64,000 nucleotides of DNA from Cellulomonas composti (GTDB lineage Bacteria; Actinomycetota; Actinomycetes; Actinomycetales; Cellulomonadaceae), in contig NZ_BJWG01000010.1 in NCBI RefSeq assembly GCF_007990245.1, positions 62,001 through 126,000 on the forward strand, read 5' to 3'. Shown here piece after piece: positions 1 through 8,711 of this stretch. The translations under genes were made by a program, and so were the position numbers. The stretch's first letter is position 1. The number at the start of each line of letters is the position of its first letter. The notes below the pieces were generated by a model. The model saw nothing but the letters and a program-made list of their open reading frames with translations, was not told where the DNA came from and did not search any database.

Positions 1-1468
1 CCGCCTGCGCGACCACCCGGGGGAACTCGGCGAGCTGCCCCAGCAGCGCCGACTCGGTCTCGTGGTCCAGGCCGCTCGCGTCGAAGCCGTCCTCGCGGCG
101 CACGCCGGCCTCGGCGACGTTGCGGTCCACCGAGCACGTGCGGGCGTGCGCGTACTGCACGTAGTAGACGGGGTTCTCGTTCTTGGCGGAGGCCAGCAGG
201 TCCAGGTCCAGGTCGATCGCACTGTCCGCCGACGAGCGTGCGAGCGAGTAGCGCGCGGCGTCGACACCGACCGCGTCCACGAGGTCGTCGATCGTCACGA
301 CCGTGCCCGCGCGCTTGGACATGCGCACCGGCTGACCGTCGCGGACGAGGTTGACGAGCTGGCCGATGAGGATCTCGAGGTGCAGGTCCGGGTCGTCGCC
401 GAACGCCGCCGCGACCGCGCGCATCCGCCCCACGTAACCGTGGTGGTCCGCGCCGAGCATCATCACGACGCGGTCGAACCCGCGCTCGCGCTTGTCGAGG
501 TAGTACGCGATGTCGCCCGCGATGTACGCGGCCTCGCCGTCGGACTTCACCACGACGCGGTCCTTGTCGTCGCCGAAGTCCGTGGTGCGCAGCCACGTCG
601 CGCCGTCCTGCTCGTACACGTGGCCCAGCTCGCGCAGGCGCGCCACGGCCCGCTCGACCGCGCCGGACCCGTGCAGCGAGTCCTCGTGGAAGTAGACGTC
701 GAAGTCCACGCCGAAGTCGTGCAGCGACTGCTTGATCTCGGCGAACATCAGCACCACGCCGCGCGCGCGGAACGCCTCGGTCGCCTCGGCCTCCGGCAGC
801 GTGCGCGGGTCGGGCTCGCCCGCGGCGACCGCGTCCGCGACCACCTGCTCCGCGATCTCGGTGATGTACTGCCCGCCGTAGCCGTCCTCGGGCGCCGGGC
901 GCCCCAGCGCACGCGCGACGAGCGAGCGCGCGAACTTGTCGATCTGCGCGCCGTGGTCGTTGAAGTAGTACTCGCGCTCGACGACCGCGCCCGACGCCTC
1001 GAGCACGCGCGCGAGGCTGTCCCCCACCGCGGCCCAGCGCACGCCGCCGATGTGCAGCGGGCCGGTCGGGTTCGCCGAGACGAACTCGAGGTTCACGCGG
1101 TGGCCGGCCTCGGTCGTGTTGCGCCCGTACGCGGCGCCCTGCTCGACGACGGTGCGCGCGAGCTCGCCCGCCGCGGCGGCCTCGAGCCGGATGTTGAGGA
1201 AGCCGGGGCCTGCGATCTCCACCGCGGCGATTCCGGGCGTCGTCGCGAGCCGCCGCGCCAGCTCGTCGGCCATGGCCCGCGGGCTGGTGCCGGCCTTCTT
1301 CGCGAGCTGCAGCGCGACGTTCGTCGCCCAGTCCCCGTGCTCGCGCTGACGGGGTCGCTCCAGGTGCACCTGCGCCGGGACGGCGGCGGGGTCGAGGGCG
1401 AACGTGCCGTCGGTGACGGCCGCCGCGAGGGCGTCCGCGAGTGCCTGGGAGAGCTGGTCGGGGGTCAC
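1..1468 (-). CDS. argS: Arginyl-tRNA synthetase, C-terminal end cut off by the window edge
   Basis: Charges tRNA-Arg with arginine in the cytosol (class I synthetase). The reverse strand reads [16 protein letters not shown] from a GTG at 1468. The HIGH signature lies in [18 protein letters not shown] (near 1085-1030), with the Arg-specific N-terminal domain before it. The last visible residues ([17 protein letters not shown]) belong to the anticodon-binding DALR domain. About 489 codons are visible, so roughly 60-70 residues lie beyond position 1. TACCCT sits 6 nt before the GTG with no Shine-Dalgarno sequence, which favours this start and a leaderless message. Family assignment is certain. 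Confidence 0.96.
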   Translation of the reverse strand, partial: MTPDQLSQALADALAAAVTDGTFALDPAAVPAQVHLERPRQREHGDWATNVALQLAKKAGTSPRAMADELARRLATTPGIAAVEIAGPGFLNIRLEAAAAGELARTVVEQGAAYGRNTTEAGHRVNLEFVSANPTGPLHIGGVRWAAVGDSLARVLEASGAVVEREYYFNDHGAQIDKFARSLVARALGRPAPEDGYGGQYITEIAEQVVADAVAAGEPDPRTLPEAEATEAFRARGVVLMFAEIKQSLHDFGVDFDVYFHEDSLHGSGAVERAVARLRELGHVYEQDGATWLRTTDFGDDKDRVVVKSDGEAAYIAGDIAYYLDKRERGFDRVVMMLGADHHGYVGRMRAVAAAFGDDPDLHLEILIGQLVNLVRDGQPVRMSKRAGTVVTIDDLVDAVGVDAARYSLARSSADSAIDLDLDLLASAKNENPVYYVQYAHARTCSVDRNVAEAGVRREDGFDASGLDHETESALLGQLAEFPRVVAQA

Positions 1469-1474
1469 CGGTCA

Positions 1475-1480
1475 AGGGTA
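1475..1480 (-). promoter_or_regulatory. -10 hexamer TACCCT, leaderless start of argS
   Basis: TACCCT followed by 6 nt and then the GTG at 1468. No -35 element is evident. Confidence 0.5.
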
Positions 1481-1578
1481 GGGGAACCGGGCACGTCGTC
1501 AGCCGCAGCTCGTACACCCCGTCGACGCGACCGTGGACACCTCTGCGGGGCGGGGCGCTCGTCGGTCACAGTGGGCGG

Positions 1579-2220
1579 GTGCTCGCCGACCTTGTGCCGC
1601 TCGGGATCGAGGTCGTCGAACGCCACGGGCCCCCCGTCACCGTCCCGTTGTTCGCCGACGAGGAGGCGTCCGTCGCCGACGCCGTCCCCGCACGCCGCGC
1701 GGAGTACGCCGCCGTGCGCGGCTGCGCGCGCGAGGCGCTCACCCGGCTCGGAGTGGGCCCGGTCGCGGTGCCGAGCGCGCCCGACCGCGCGCCGGTGTGG
1801 CCGGCCGGGACCGTGGGCGCCATGACGCACTGCGTCGGGTACAGGGCCGCTGCCGTGGGCCGGGCCGACGACTGGGCGGGCCTGGGCATCGACGCCGAGC
1901 CCCTGGCCCCGCTCCCGTCCGAGGTCGCGGAGCTCGTGCTGTCGGACCACGAGCGCGCGCCGCTGGCCGACCTCGACCCGGCCTGGTGCGCGGACCGGGT
2001 GCTGTTCAGCGTCAAGGAGTGCGTCTACAAGGTGTGGTCGCCGATCACGGGCGTGTGGCTGGGCTTCGAGGACGTGCACGTGCGGCTCGAGGACGGGCAC
2101 TTCGTCGCGCAGCTGCGCCGGCCGGAGCTCGGGGTGGACGAGCTGCACGGCCGCTGGACGGCCCACGACGGCCTGATCCTCACGGCCCTCGCTCTCCCTC
2201 GCCGAGCTCGCCACACGTGA
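1579..2220 (+). CDS. 4'-phosphopantetheinyl transferase (EntD/Sfp type)
   Basis: Predicted to transfer the phosphopantetheine arm of CoA to carrier proteins of fatty acid, polyketide or nonribosomal peptide synthesis. The 213-residue protein has the family's magnesium-binding GIDAEP motif and the FSVKECVYKVW motif with the catalytic Lys/Glu. The N-terminal part, with Arg-rich and PVWPAGTVGAMTHC stretches, fits the EntD-like branch. I chose GTG 1579 (VLADLVPLGIEVVE) because the longer frame back to 1441 runs into argS. It is divergent from argS. No carrier protein or synthase lies nearby, so its target cannot be named. Confidence 0.85.
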   Translation: MLADLVPLGIEVVERHGPPVTVPLFADEEASVADAVPARRAEYAAVRGCAREALTRLGVGPVAVPSAPDRAPVWPAGTVGAMTHCVGYRAAAVGRADDWAGLGIDAEPLAPLPSEVAELVLSDHERAPLADLDPAWCADRVLFSVKECVYKVWSPITGVWLGFEDVHVRLEDGHFVAQLRRPELGVDELHGRWTAHDGLILTALALPRRARHT

Positions 2221-2374
2221 GGCGGCCGCGGCCGAGCTGCTGCGCGCGGGTGAACCCGTGACCGCCGTCGCGCACGCCGTCGGCCTGAGCTACCTGCGTG
2301 AAGATCGCTGTCGGCGCAGCACCGGGTCCCCGTGCGCATCCTGCGGCTGCCCTGACGGCGACGGTCTGGCGCGG
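2183..2374 (+). pseudogene. Possible remnant of a helix-turn-helix regulator C-terminus
   Basis: Frame 2 reads LAELATREAAAAELLRAGEP then VTAVAHAVGLSYL, which looks like an AraC-type recognition helix (AxxLLxxG.xVxxVAxxVGxSxL). Codons end almost all in G or C, as in real genes here. After about 2300 the register seems to shift; another frame gives LSAQHRVPVRILRLP and a stop. It overlaps the end of the phosphopantetheinyl transferase and has no start. It could be a decayed fusion partner or chance. Confidence 0.3.
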
Positions 2375-2421
2375 GCGGGCTCGTCGGTGTTGACTGCCCG
2401 CATGCATGGACGAGGAGCCTG

Positions 2422-3090
2422 ATGGCCAACGCACGACGCACCGGTCTCATCGACGCGACCGTGGACGCCCTGCGCAGTCGTGTCAGCAGCGGCGAGTGGG
2501 CCGTCGGATCCCGCATCCCCCCGGAGCCGCAGCTCGTCGCACTGCTGGGCGTCGGGCGCAACACCGTCCGCGAGGCCGTGCAGTCGCTCGTGCACGCGGG
2601 CCTGCTGGAGCGCAGGCAGGGCTCGGGCACGTACGTGCTGTCGGCCTCCGAGCTCGCGGCGTCGATGGGCCGGCAGATCGCCGACGCGCGCCAGCGCGAC
2701 GTCGTCGAGGTGCGCCGCGCGCTCGAGGTGGAGGCCGCGCGCCTCGCCTCGCGTCGCCGGACCGCGCTGGACGCGTCGAACCTCATGGACCGCCGCGACG
2801 AGCGCGCGCGGGCCTACCGCTCGGGCGACCTCGACGCGATGGTCGCGACGGACCTGGCGCTGCACCGCACGATCGTCGAGGTCGCGGGCAACCCCGTGCT
2901 GCTGTCGCTGTACGAGAACCTCATCGACGCGATCGGCGAGAACATCCGGTTCAACTTCATGGCCGACTCGCACGGGGCCGACGCGCACGACGGGCTCGTC
3001 GAGTCGATCGTCGCGGGCGACCAGGACCGCGCCGCGACCGAGACCGACGAGTACCTGTCGGAGTTCCTGGGCGAGGGGTCGACCGCCTGA
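2422..3090 (+). CDS. GntR-family transcriptional regulator with FCD ligand domain
   Basis: DNA-binding repressor or activator of the FadR/FCD subfamily, 222 residues. Residues about 8-75 form the winged helix (SRIPPEPQLVALLGVGRNTV then REAVQSLVHAGLLERRQGSG). Residues about 90-215 form the all-helical FCD domain; DLALHRTIVEVAGNP carries the Asp/His metal-binding pattern. The start ATG follows GAGGAG at about 2410. It stands alone between the transferase and tRNA-Arg, so no target operon is obvious. Confidence 0.9.
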   Translation: MANARRTGLIDATVDALRSRVSSGEWAVGSRIPPEPQLVALLGVGRNTVREAVQSLVHAGLLERRQGSGTYVLSASELAASMGRQIADARQRDVVEVRRALEVEAARLASRRRTALDASNLMDRRDERARAYRSGDLDAMVATDLALHRTIVEVAGNPVLLSLYENLIDAIGENIRFNFMADSHGADAHDGLVESIVAGDQDRAATETDEYLSEFLGEGSTA

Positions 3091-3165
3091 TCGCGGGCCC
3101 CGCCGTGTCCGGTCGTCGGATGGATCGCTGGTAGTCTCGTCGGCTGGTGGACCCCGGTTCGCCGC

Positions 3166-3241
3166 GCGCCCGTAGCTCAGTGGATAGAGCGTCTGCCTCC
3201 GGAGCAGAAGGTCGAAGGTTCGAATCCTTTCGGGCGCACCA
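3166..3241 (+). tRNA. tRNA-Arg, anticodon CCG
   Basis: Cloverleaf with acceptor arms GCGCCCG (3166-3172) and CGGGCGC (3231-3237), discriminator A at 3238 and genome-encoded CCA at 3239-3241. The D arm contains TAGCTCAGT, the anticodon stem TCTGC/GCAGA encloses loop CTCCGGA (anticodon CCG, reading CGG), and the T arm contains GGTTCGAATCC. A TAGTCT hexamer at 3132-3137 could be its -10 element. Confidence 0.98.
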
Positions 3242-3329
3242 CCCCCACGCCGCGCGTCCGGCCACCGCCCGCGACCGGACCGGAGGACCCGACCTACGCT
3301 TCGGGTGATCCGCACGAGGGAGGTGCCCG

Positions 3330-4436
3330 ATGGCCGACAGCTCGCGGCAGGCCGAGTTCGACGCCGCCTACGACGAGCAGGCGCGCGCGCTCGGCACCAT
3401 CCGGATCGCGATCTTCGGGCTCACCGGTGCCGGCAAGTCCACGCTGCTCAACGCGGTGTTCGGCGAGGAGGTCGCGGCGACCGGCGTCGGGCAGCCCGTG
3501 ACCAAGGGTGTGACGAAGTTCGTCAACCAGACCGGCACGCTCGCGGTGTGGGACTGCCGCGGCTTCGAGACCGGCGACCACAAGCCGACGAAGTGGCTGC
3601 GCGAGCAGGTGAAGGCGAACCGCCGCGGCGACCACCAGGACCTCTTCGACGTCGCCTGGTACACGGTCTCGGCGGAGTCCAAGCGGTTCGACGACGGACA
3701 GGCGGCGCTCGTGCGCGAGCTCGTCGGGCTCGGCATCCCCGTGGTGCTGGTGCTCACGCAGGTGCGCCGTCGGGGCGAGGACGTCGACCCGGTCGCGCTC
3801 GAGCTCGCCGACGCGATCACGGCGCGCGGGCTGCCGATCGCCGAGGGCAGGCCCGTGCTCACGATGGCGAAGGCCGACGCGTTCTCCGGGCTCGCGAGCC
3901 ACGGACTGGACCGGCTGCTCGAGGTGACCTACGCCGTCGTCCCCGAGGGCAGGCGCAACGCCCTGATCGCGGCTCAGCGCGTCGACCTGCGCTCCAAGCT
4001 GCGGCTCGCGCGGTCCTGGATCGCGGGTGCCTCCGCGTTCGCGGGCGGCGTGGGGTTCGCGCCGATCCCGGTCGCCGACGCCGCGGTGCTCGTGCCCGCG
4101 CAGCTGTCGCTGATGGCCCGCATCGCCGCGATCTACAACATCCCGAAGGCCAAGGCGGCGCGCCTGATGACCGGCGTGACCGGCGTCGCGACCACGGGCG
4201 GCAAGTACGCGGCGGCGTCGCTGGTCAAGGTCATCCCCGGCGTCGGGTCGGTGATCTCCGCGAGCGTCGCGGCGACGATCACCGCGACGATCGGCGAGAG
4301 CTGGCGCAACGTCTCCGAGCGTGTGTTCACCGGCAGGTCGTCGATCGAGTCGGTCACGGAGGTCGGCGAGCTCGGCGAGACGTTCCGCGCGGGGCTGCGC
4401 CGCAAGGTCAAGAACGACGGCGAACCGGACCAGTAG
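3330..4436 (+). CDS. GTP-binding protein with C-terminal hydrophobic DUF697/YcjF-like domain
   Basis: Predicted membrane-associated GTPase of unknown role, 368 residues. The G1 loop is GLTGAGKST (about 30-38). The switch region has VTKGVTKF, the DxxG position is WDCRG, and a TQVRRRG segment stands where G4 is expected. Residues about 225-320 (GASAFAGGVGFAPIPVADAA and SLVKVIPGVGSVISASVAAT) are hydrophobic and Gly/Ala-rich as in DUF697 domains, which associate with membranes. GGGAGG precedes the ATG by 6 nt. It lies between tRNA-Arg and the alcohol dehydrogenase, only 18 nt from the latter, so the two may be cotranscribed. Confidence 0.75.
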   Translation: MADSSRQAEFDAAYDEQARALGTIRIAIFGLTGAGKSTLLNAVFGEEVAATGVGQPVTKGVTKFVNQTGTLAVWDCRGFETGDHKPTKWLREQVKANRRGDHQDLFDVAWYTVSAESKRFDDGQAALVRELVGLGIPVVLVLTQVRRRGEDVDPVALELADAITARGLPIAEGRPVLTMAKADAFSGLASHGLDRLLEVTYAVVPEGRRNALIAAQRVDLRSKLRLARSWIAGASAFAGGVGFAPIPVADAAVLVPAQLSLMARIAAIYNIPKAKAARLMTGVTGVATTGGKYAAASLVKVIPGVGSVISASVAATITATIGESWRNVSERVFTGRSSIESVTEVGELGETFRAGLRRKVKNDGEPDQ

Positions 4437-4454
4437 CCACGGCGGAGGAGTGTC

Positions 4455-5507
4455 ATGCGGGCGAGCGTCATCCACGGGGAGCGGGACATCCGGTTCGAGG
4501 AGGCTCCCGACCCCGTGCTGCAGCACCCGACCGACGCAATCGTGCGCGTCGTGGCCGCGTGCGTGTGCGGCTCCGACCTGTGGCCCTACCGCGGCGTGCA
4601 GCCGACACGGTCGCCGCACCGGATCGGGCACGAGTTCGTCGGGGTCGTCGAGGCCGTGGGCGCGGACGTGCGCTCCGTGCGCGTCGGCGACTTCGTGATC
4701 GCGCCGTTCTACGTGTGCGACAACACGTGCGTGAACTGCCGCAACGGGTTCAGCACGTCGTGCCTCCACGGCGGCTGGTGGGGCTCGCACGACGGTCCGG
4801 GGAGCTCGGCCGACGGCGGTCAGGGCGAGCGCGTGCGCGCGCCGCTCGCCGACGGCACGCTCGTCGTCGTGCCCGGCGGTCAGCCCGACGACGCGCTGCT
4901 GCCCGGCGTCCTGACGCTCTCGGACGTGATGTGCACCGGCCACCACGCGGCGCTCTCGGGCGGCGTGACGGCGGGCTCGACCGTCGCGGTGGTCGGTGAC
5001 GGCGCGGTCGGCCTGTGCGCCGTGCTGGCCTCGGCGCGGCTCGGCGCGTCCCGGATCGTCGCGATGTCGCGGCACGAGACGCGTCAGGCGCTGGCGCGCG
5101 AGCTCGGCGCGACCGACGTCGTCCCCGAGCGCGGCGACGACGGCGTCGCGCGGCTCCGGGAGCTCTTCGGCGGCATCGGGCCGGACGTGGTGCTCGAGTG
5201 CGTCGGCACCAAGGAGTCGATGGACCAGGCGCTGCGCTCGGCGCGGCCGGGCGGGCAGGTCGGGTTCGTCGGCGTCCCGGCGGGCGGTCCGGAGCTGCCG
5301 GTCGGCACGATGTTCAGCACGAACGTCGGCGTGCGCGGCGGCGTCGCCCCCGTGCGCGGCTACATCGAGGAGCTGCTGCCGGAGGTGCTCGACGGCCGCA
5401 TCCGGCCCGGGCTCGTGTTCGACCTCGAGCTCCCTCTCGCACGGGTCGCGGACGCGTACGCGGCGATGGACGAGCGCCGCGCGACGAAGGTGCTGCTGCG
5501 TCCCTGA
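4455..5507 (+). CDS. Zinc-dependent alcohol dehydrogenase (MDR family)
   Basis: NAD(P)-dependent medium-chain dehydrogenase, 350 residues. CVCGSD (about 37-42) supplies the catalytic-zinc cysteine, GHEFVG (about 58) the histidine/glutamate, and CDNTCVNCRNGFSTSC (about 89-104) the four-cysteine structural zinc lobe. VVGDGAVGL (about 178-186) is the Rossmann nucleotide loop. CGGAGGAG precedes the ATG. Substrate is unknown; the ThrDH-like pattern allows alcohols, polyols or glutathione adducts. It lies directly upstream of adhE, but the long regulatory gap suggests separate control. Confidence 0.88.
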   Translation: MRASVIHGERDIRFEEAPDPVLQHPTDAIVRVVAACVCGSDLWPYRGVQPTRSPHRIGHEFVGVVEAVGADVRSVRVGDFVIAPFYVCDNTCVNCRNGFSTSCLHGGWWGSHDGPGSSADGGQGERVRAPLADGTLVVVPGGQPDDALLPGVLTLSDVMCTGHHAALSGGVTAGSTVAVVGDGAVGLCAVLASARLGASRIVAMSRHETRQALARELGATDVVPERGDDGVARLRELFGGIGPDVVLECVGTKESMDQALRSARPGGQVGFVGVPAGGPELPVGTMFSTNVGVRGGVAPVRGYIEELLPEVLDGRIRPGLVFDLELPLARVADAYAAMDERRATKVLLRP

Positions 5508-5533
5508 GCCGCCCCCCCTGGCCGCAGGCGACG

Positions 5534-5549
5534 TGTGACGTGCGTCACG
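5534..5549 (+). promoter_or_regulatory. CRP/GlxR-like (or Rex-like) operator upstream of adhE
   Basis: TGTGACGTGCGTCACG fits TGTGA-N6-TCACA with one mismatch in the last base. Rex sites share the same outer pentamers and spacing, but the inner bases here do not match the usual Rex AAC/GTT pattern. Its centre is about 135 bp before the predicted adhE transcription start. Confidence 0.5.
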
Positions 5550-5566
5550 AGTCATGGGACGACTCT

Positions 5567-5580
5567 GGGACCCAGGTCCC
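5567..5580 (+). promoter_or_regulatory. DosR/DevR-like box, distal, upstream of adhE
   Basis: GGGACCCAGGTCCC has the half-sites and spacing (GGGAC-N4-GTCCC) of the mycobacterial DosR box. It is 61 bp, about six helical turns, from a second copy. Confidence 0.55.
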
Positions 5581-5627
5581 GACGAGCATGCTCGGCGACC
5601 CCGAAAACGCGACCTCCCGAGCACCGC

Positions 5628-5641
5628 GGGACCTGGGTCCC
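5628..5641 (+). promoter_or_regulatory. DosR/DevR-like box, proximal, upstream of adhE
   Basis: GGGACCTGGGTCCC, the exact reverse complement of the distal box. Its centre lies about 42 bp before the start predicted from TAGCGT at 5665-5670, the position of proximal DosR sites at activated promoters. Confidence 0.55.
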
Positions 5642-5664
5642 AGCCGTCGACGGACGCCCGTCCG

Positions 5665-5670
5665 TAGCGT
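5665..5670 (+). promoter_or_regulatory. Candidate -10 element of adhE (TAGCGT)
   Basis: TAGCGT in the 235-bp gap before adhE. It would start transcription near 5677 and give a leader of about 66 nt with a GAGGAG ribosome site at 5731. Confidence 0.35.
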
Positions 5671-5742
5671 CGAAGTCGTCGACGAACGATCTCCAGCGTC
5701 CGTTCCGACTCGACCCATCAGCCTCGACACGAGGAGCCCTCG

Positions 5743-8496
5743 GTGACCGACACCGGTTCGAGCACGTCCCGCACGCCCAAGGCCCGCAAGGGCGAGGTAC
5801 CCGCGGCCCCTGCGGCCGCACCCGCGGCACCCGTCGCCGCCCCGTCCGACGAGCAGGTCGCGCTCACGATCGACGAGCTCGTCGCGAACGCCACCAAGGC
5901 GCTCGCGCAGTTCGAGTCGATGACCCAGGAGGACGTCGACCGCTTCGTCAAGAAGGGTGCCGTCGCGGCGCTCGACCAGCACGGTCAGCTGGCCAAGCTC
6001 GCGGTCGACGAGACCGGACGCGGCGTCTTCGAGGACAAGGCCGTGAAGAACATCTTCGCGTGCGAGCACGTGACGAACTCGATGGCGAACCTCAAGACGG
6101 TCGGCGTCATCCACGTCGACGAGCTCAACGGCATCACCGAGATCGCCGAGCCCGTCGGGGTCATCGCCGGCATCACGCCGGTCACCAACCCGACGTCGAC
6201 CGCGATCTTCAAGTCGCTCATCTCGCTCAAGACGCGCAACCCGATCATCTTCGCGTTCCACCCGAACGCGCAGAAGTCCTCGCTCGCCGCGGCGAAGGTC
6301 GTGCGCGACGCGGCCGTGGCCGCCGGCGCGCCCGAGCACTGCATCCAGTGGGTCGAGGCCCCGTCGCTGCTCGCGACGAGCGCGCTGATGAACCACCCCG
6401 GCGTCGCGACGATCCTGGCCACCGGCGGCAACGCGATGGTGAAGGCCGCCTACTCGTGCGGCAAGCCGGCGCTCGGCGTCGGCGCGGGCAATGTCCCCGC
6501 GTACATCGAGAAGACGGCCAAGCTGGCCCGTGCGGTCAACGACGTCGTGCTCTCCAAGGCCTTCGACAACGGCGTGATCTGCGCGTCGGAGCAGGCCGCG
6601 ATCATCGACGTCGAGATCTACGACGCCGCGATGGCCGAGTTCGCGAAGCTGCACGCGTACCGGACCAACCCCGCCGAGAAGGCCGCGCTCGAGCGGTTCA
6701 TCTTCGGCGTCGAGGCCGGCGGCGAGAACTGCGCCGGCGCCAAGCTCAACCCGACCGTCGTCGGCAAGTCGCCCGTGTGGATCGCGGAGCAGGCCGGGTT
6801 CACCGTGCCGTCCGACACCTCGATCATCCTGGCCGAGGTCACCGGCGTCGGCCCGGACGAGCCGCTCACGCGCGAGAAGCTGTGCCCCGTTCTCGCCGTG
6901 CTGCGCGCGAACAGCACCGAGGAGGGCATCTCGCTCGCCGAGCAGATGGTCGAGTTCGACGGCCTGGGCCACTCCGCCGCGATCCACACCCGCAACGACG
7001 CCCTGACGGTCGAGTTCGGCAAGCGCGTCAAGGCGATCCGCGTGATCTGCAACGCGCCGTCGTCGCTCGGCGGCATCGGTGACATCTACAACGCGTTCAT
7101 CCCCTCGCTCACGCTGGGCTGCGGCTCCTACGGCCACAACTCGGTGTCCAACAACGTCTCGGCGGTGAACCTCATCAACGTCAAGCGCGTCGGTCGTCGC
7201 AACAACAACCTGCAGTGGTTCAAGGTCCCGGCCAAGACGTACTTCGAGCCGAACGCCATCCGCTACCTGGCGGACATGCCGGACGTCGAGCGCGTCACGA
7301 TCGTCACCGACTCGACCATGACGACCCTCGGTTTCGTCGACAAGGTCCTCGACGTCCTGCACCGTCGCGGCAACAACGTGGCCGTGCAGATCATCGACGA
7401 GGTCGAGCCCGAGCCGTCCGTGCGCACCGTCCAGAAGGGTGCCGCGAACATGCGGCACTTCCAGCCGGACACGATCATCGCTCTCGGTGGCGGTTCGCCG
7501 ATGGACGCCGCGAAGGTCATGTGGCTCCTGTACGAGCACCCCGAGATCAACTTCTCCGACCTCAAGCAGAAGTTCTTCGACGTGCGCAAGCGCGCGTTCA
7601 AGTTCCCGACGCTGGGCGACCTGGCCAAGCTCGTCTGCATCCCGACCACCTCGGGCACCGGCGCCGAGGTCACGCCGTTCGCGGTCATCTCCGACCCCGA
7701 CGCGGGCAAGAAGTACCCGCTCGCGGACTACGCGCTGACCCCGACCGTCGCGATCATCGACCCGGTCCTGACGTCCAAGATGCCGCCGTCGCTGGCCGCC
7801 GACTCGGGCTTCGACGCCCTGACGCACGCCACCGAGGCGTACGTGTCGGTCTACGCGAACGACTTCACCGACGGCATGGCGCTGCAGGCGATCCGCCTCA
7901 TCTTCGACAACCTGGCGATGTCGGTGAACGGGGAACGCAACGACCCGGCCACCACCGACGCGCGGGAGAAGATGCACAACGCGGGCACCATCGCCGGCAT
8001 GGCGTTCGGCAACGCGTTCCTCGGCATCGTGCACGCGATGGCGCACGTCGTCGGCTCGACGTACCACCTGGTGCACGGCCGGACGAACGCCACGCTGCTG
8101 CCGCACGTGATCCGCTACAACGGCACCGTCCCGACCAAGCTCACGAGCTGGCCGAAGTACGAGTCCTACGTGGCGCCCGAGCGGTTCCAGCAGATCGCGG
8201 CGATGCTCGGCCTGCCGGCCGCGACCCCCGCGGAGGGCGTCGAGTCCTACGCGCGGGCCGTCGAGTCGCTGCGCGCCAAGGTCGGGATCCCCTCGTCGTT
8301 CCAGGCGCAGGGTGTCGACGAGCACGAGTTCATCTCGCGGCTCGACGAGGTGGCGATGGGTGCCTACGAGGACCAGTGCGCTCCCGCCAACCCGCGCATG
8401 CCGATGATCGTCGACATGAAGGACCTGATGACTGCGGCCTACTACGGCACGTCGCTGGAGGACGTCCGAGGCCGCCGTGGTGAGCAGGAGGACTGA
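5743..8496 (+). CDS. adhE: Bifunctional acetaldehyde-CoA/alcohol dehydrogenase
   Basis: Reduces acetyl-CoA to acetaldehyde and then to ethanol, reoxidising NADH during fermentation; cytosolic and typically filament-forming. The 917 residues contain an extra Ala/Pro-rich stretch (about 1-45), a CoA-acylating aldehyde dehydrogenase domain with catalytic Cys280 in VICASEQAAI, and from about residue 500 an iron-dependent alcohol dehydrogenase domain with GGGSPMDAAKVMW, TTSGTGAEVTPF and the iron-ligand region HAMAHVVGSTYHLVHG. The GTG start follows GAGGAG. A strong hairpin at 8558-8592 ends the unit. The upstream operators suggest control by oxygen or redox state. Its presence implies fermentative capacity beside the aerobic sdh operon of this window. 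Confidence 0.97.
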   Translation: MTDTGSSTSRTPKARKGEVPAAPAAAPAAPVAAPSDEQVALTIDELVANATKALAQFESMTQEDVDRFVKKGAVAALDQHGQLAKLAVDETGRGVFEDKAVKNIFACEHVTNSMANLKTVGVIHVDELNGITEIAEPVGVIAGITPVTNPTSTAIFKSLISLKTRNPIIFAFHPNAQKSSLAAAKVVRDAAVAAGAPEHCIQWVEAPSLLATSALMNHPGVATILATGGNAMVKAAYSCGKPALGVGAGNVPAYIEKTAKLARAVNDVVLSKAFDNGVICASEQAAIIDVEIYDAAMAEFAKLHAYRTNPAEKAALERFIFGVEAGGENCAGAKLNPTVVGKSPVWIAEQAGFTVPSDTSIILAEVTGVGPDEPLTREKLCPVLAVLRANSTEEGISLAEQMVEFDGLGHSAAIHTRNDALTVEFGKRVKAIRVICNAPSSLGGIGDIYNAFIPSLTLGCGSYGHNSVSNNVSAVNLINVKRVGRRNNNLQWFKVPAKTYFEPNAIRYLADMPDVERVTIVTDSTMTTLGFVDKVLDVLHRRGNNVAVQIIDEVEPEPSVRTVQKGAANMRHFQPDTIIALGGGSPMDAAKVMWLLYEHPEINFSDLKQKFFDVRKRAFKFPTLGDLAKLVCIPTTSGTGAEVTPFAVISDPDAGKKYPLADYALTPTVAIIDPVLTSKMPPSLAADSGFDALTHATEAYVSVYANDFTDGMALQAIRLIFDNLAMSVNGERNDPATTDAREKMHNAGTIAGMAFGNAFLGIVHAMAHVVGSTYHLVHGRTNATLLPHVIRYNGTVPTKLTSWPKYESYVAPERFQQIAAMLGLPAATPAEGVESYARAVESLRAKVGIPSSFQAQGVDEHEFISRLDEVAMGAYEDQCAPANPRMPMIVDMKDLMTAAYYGTSLEDVRGRRGEQED

Positions 8497-8557
8497 CCGC
8501 CTCTGACGGGCTCCCGGGACATCCCTCGCAAGACACCCGGTCGAGCCTGCTCACCCT

Positions 8558-8592
8558 GACGCCCCGTCCGGCCTCGTGCCGGGCGGGGCGTC
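8558..8592 (+). terminator. Hairpin terminator after adhE
   Basis: GACGCCCCG and CGGGGCGTC form a perfect 9-bp outer stem, extended by CCGGC/GCCGG inside. Few T residues follow (GCCTTTCG). Confidence 0.75.
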
Positions 8593-8607
8593 GCCTTTCG
8601 CCCGCCC

Positions 8608-8659
8608 TTCCACCCGGCTGTTCCGCCCTTCCGTTCCACCCTGCCGTTCCACCCGGCCG
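8608..8659. repeat. 13-bp tandem repeat, four copies
   Basis: Units TTCCACCCGGCTG, TTCCGCCCTTCCG, TTCCACCCTGCCG and TTCCACCCGGCCG lie head to tail between the adhE terminator and the lipoprotein gene. No gene is visible in the 215-bp gap. Confidence 0.8.
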
Positions 8660-8711
8660 TGCACGTGCGTCGGCTTGCGTCCGACGAGCGGCGTGGGTCA
8701 CCGTGGGCGCC

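Noticed and set aside
62..1825. A 587-residue open frame opposite argS
   Set aside because: It is the antisense shadow of argS and the transferase in high-GC DNA. The minus strand has the HIGH motif and real domain structure.
5534..5549. Definite Rex operator at adhE
   Set aside because: Only the outer pentamers fit; the inner bases do not match the Rex AAC/GTT pattern, so CRP-type and Rex-type readings are left open.
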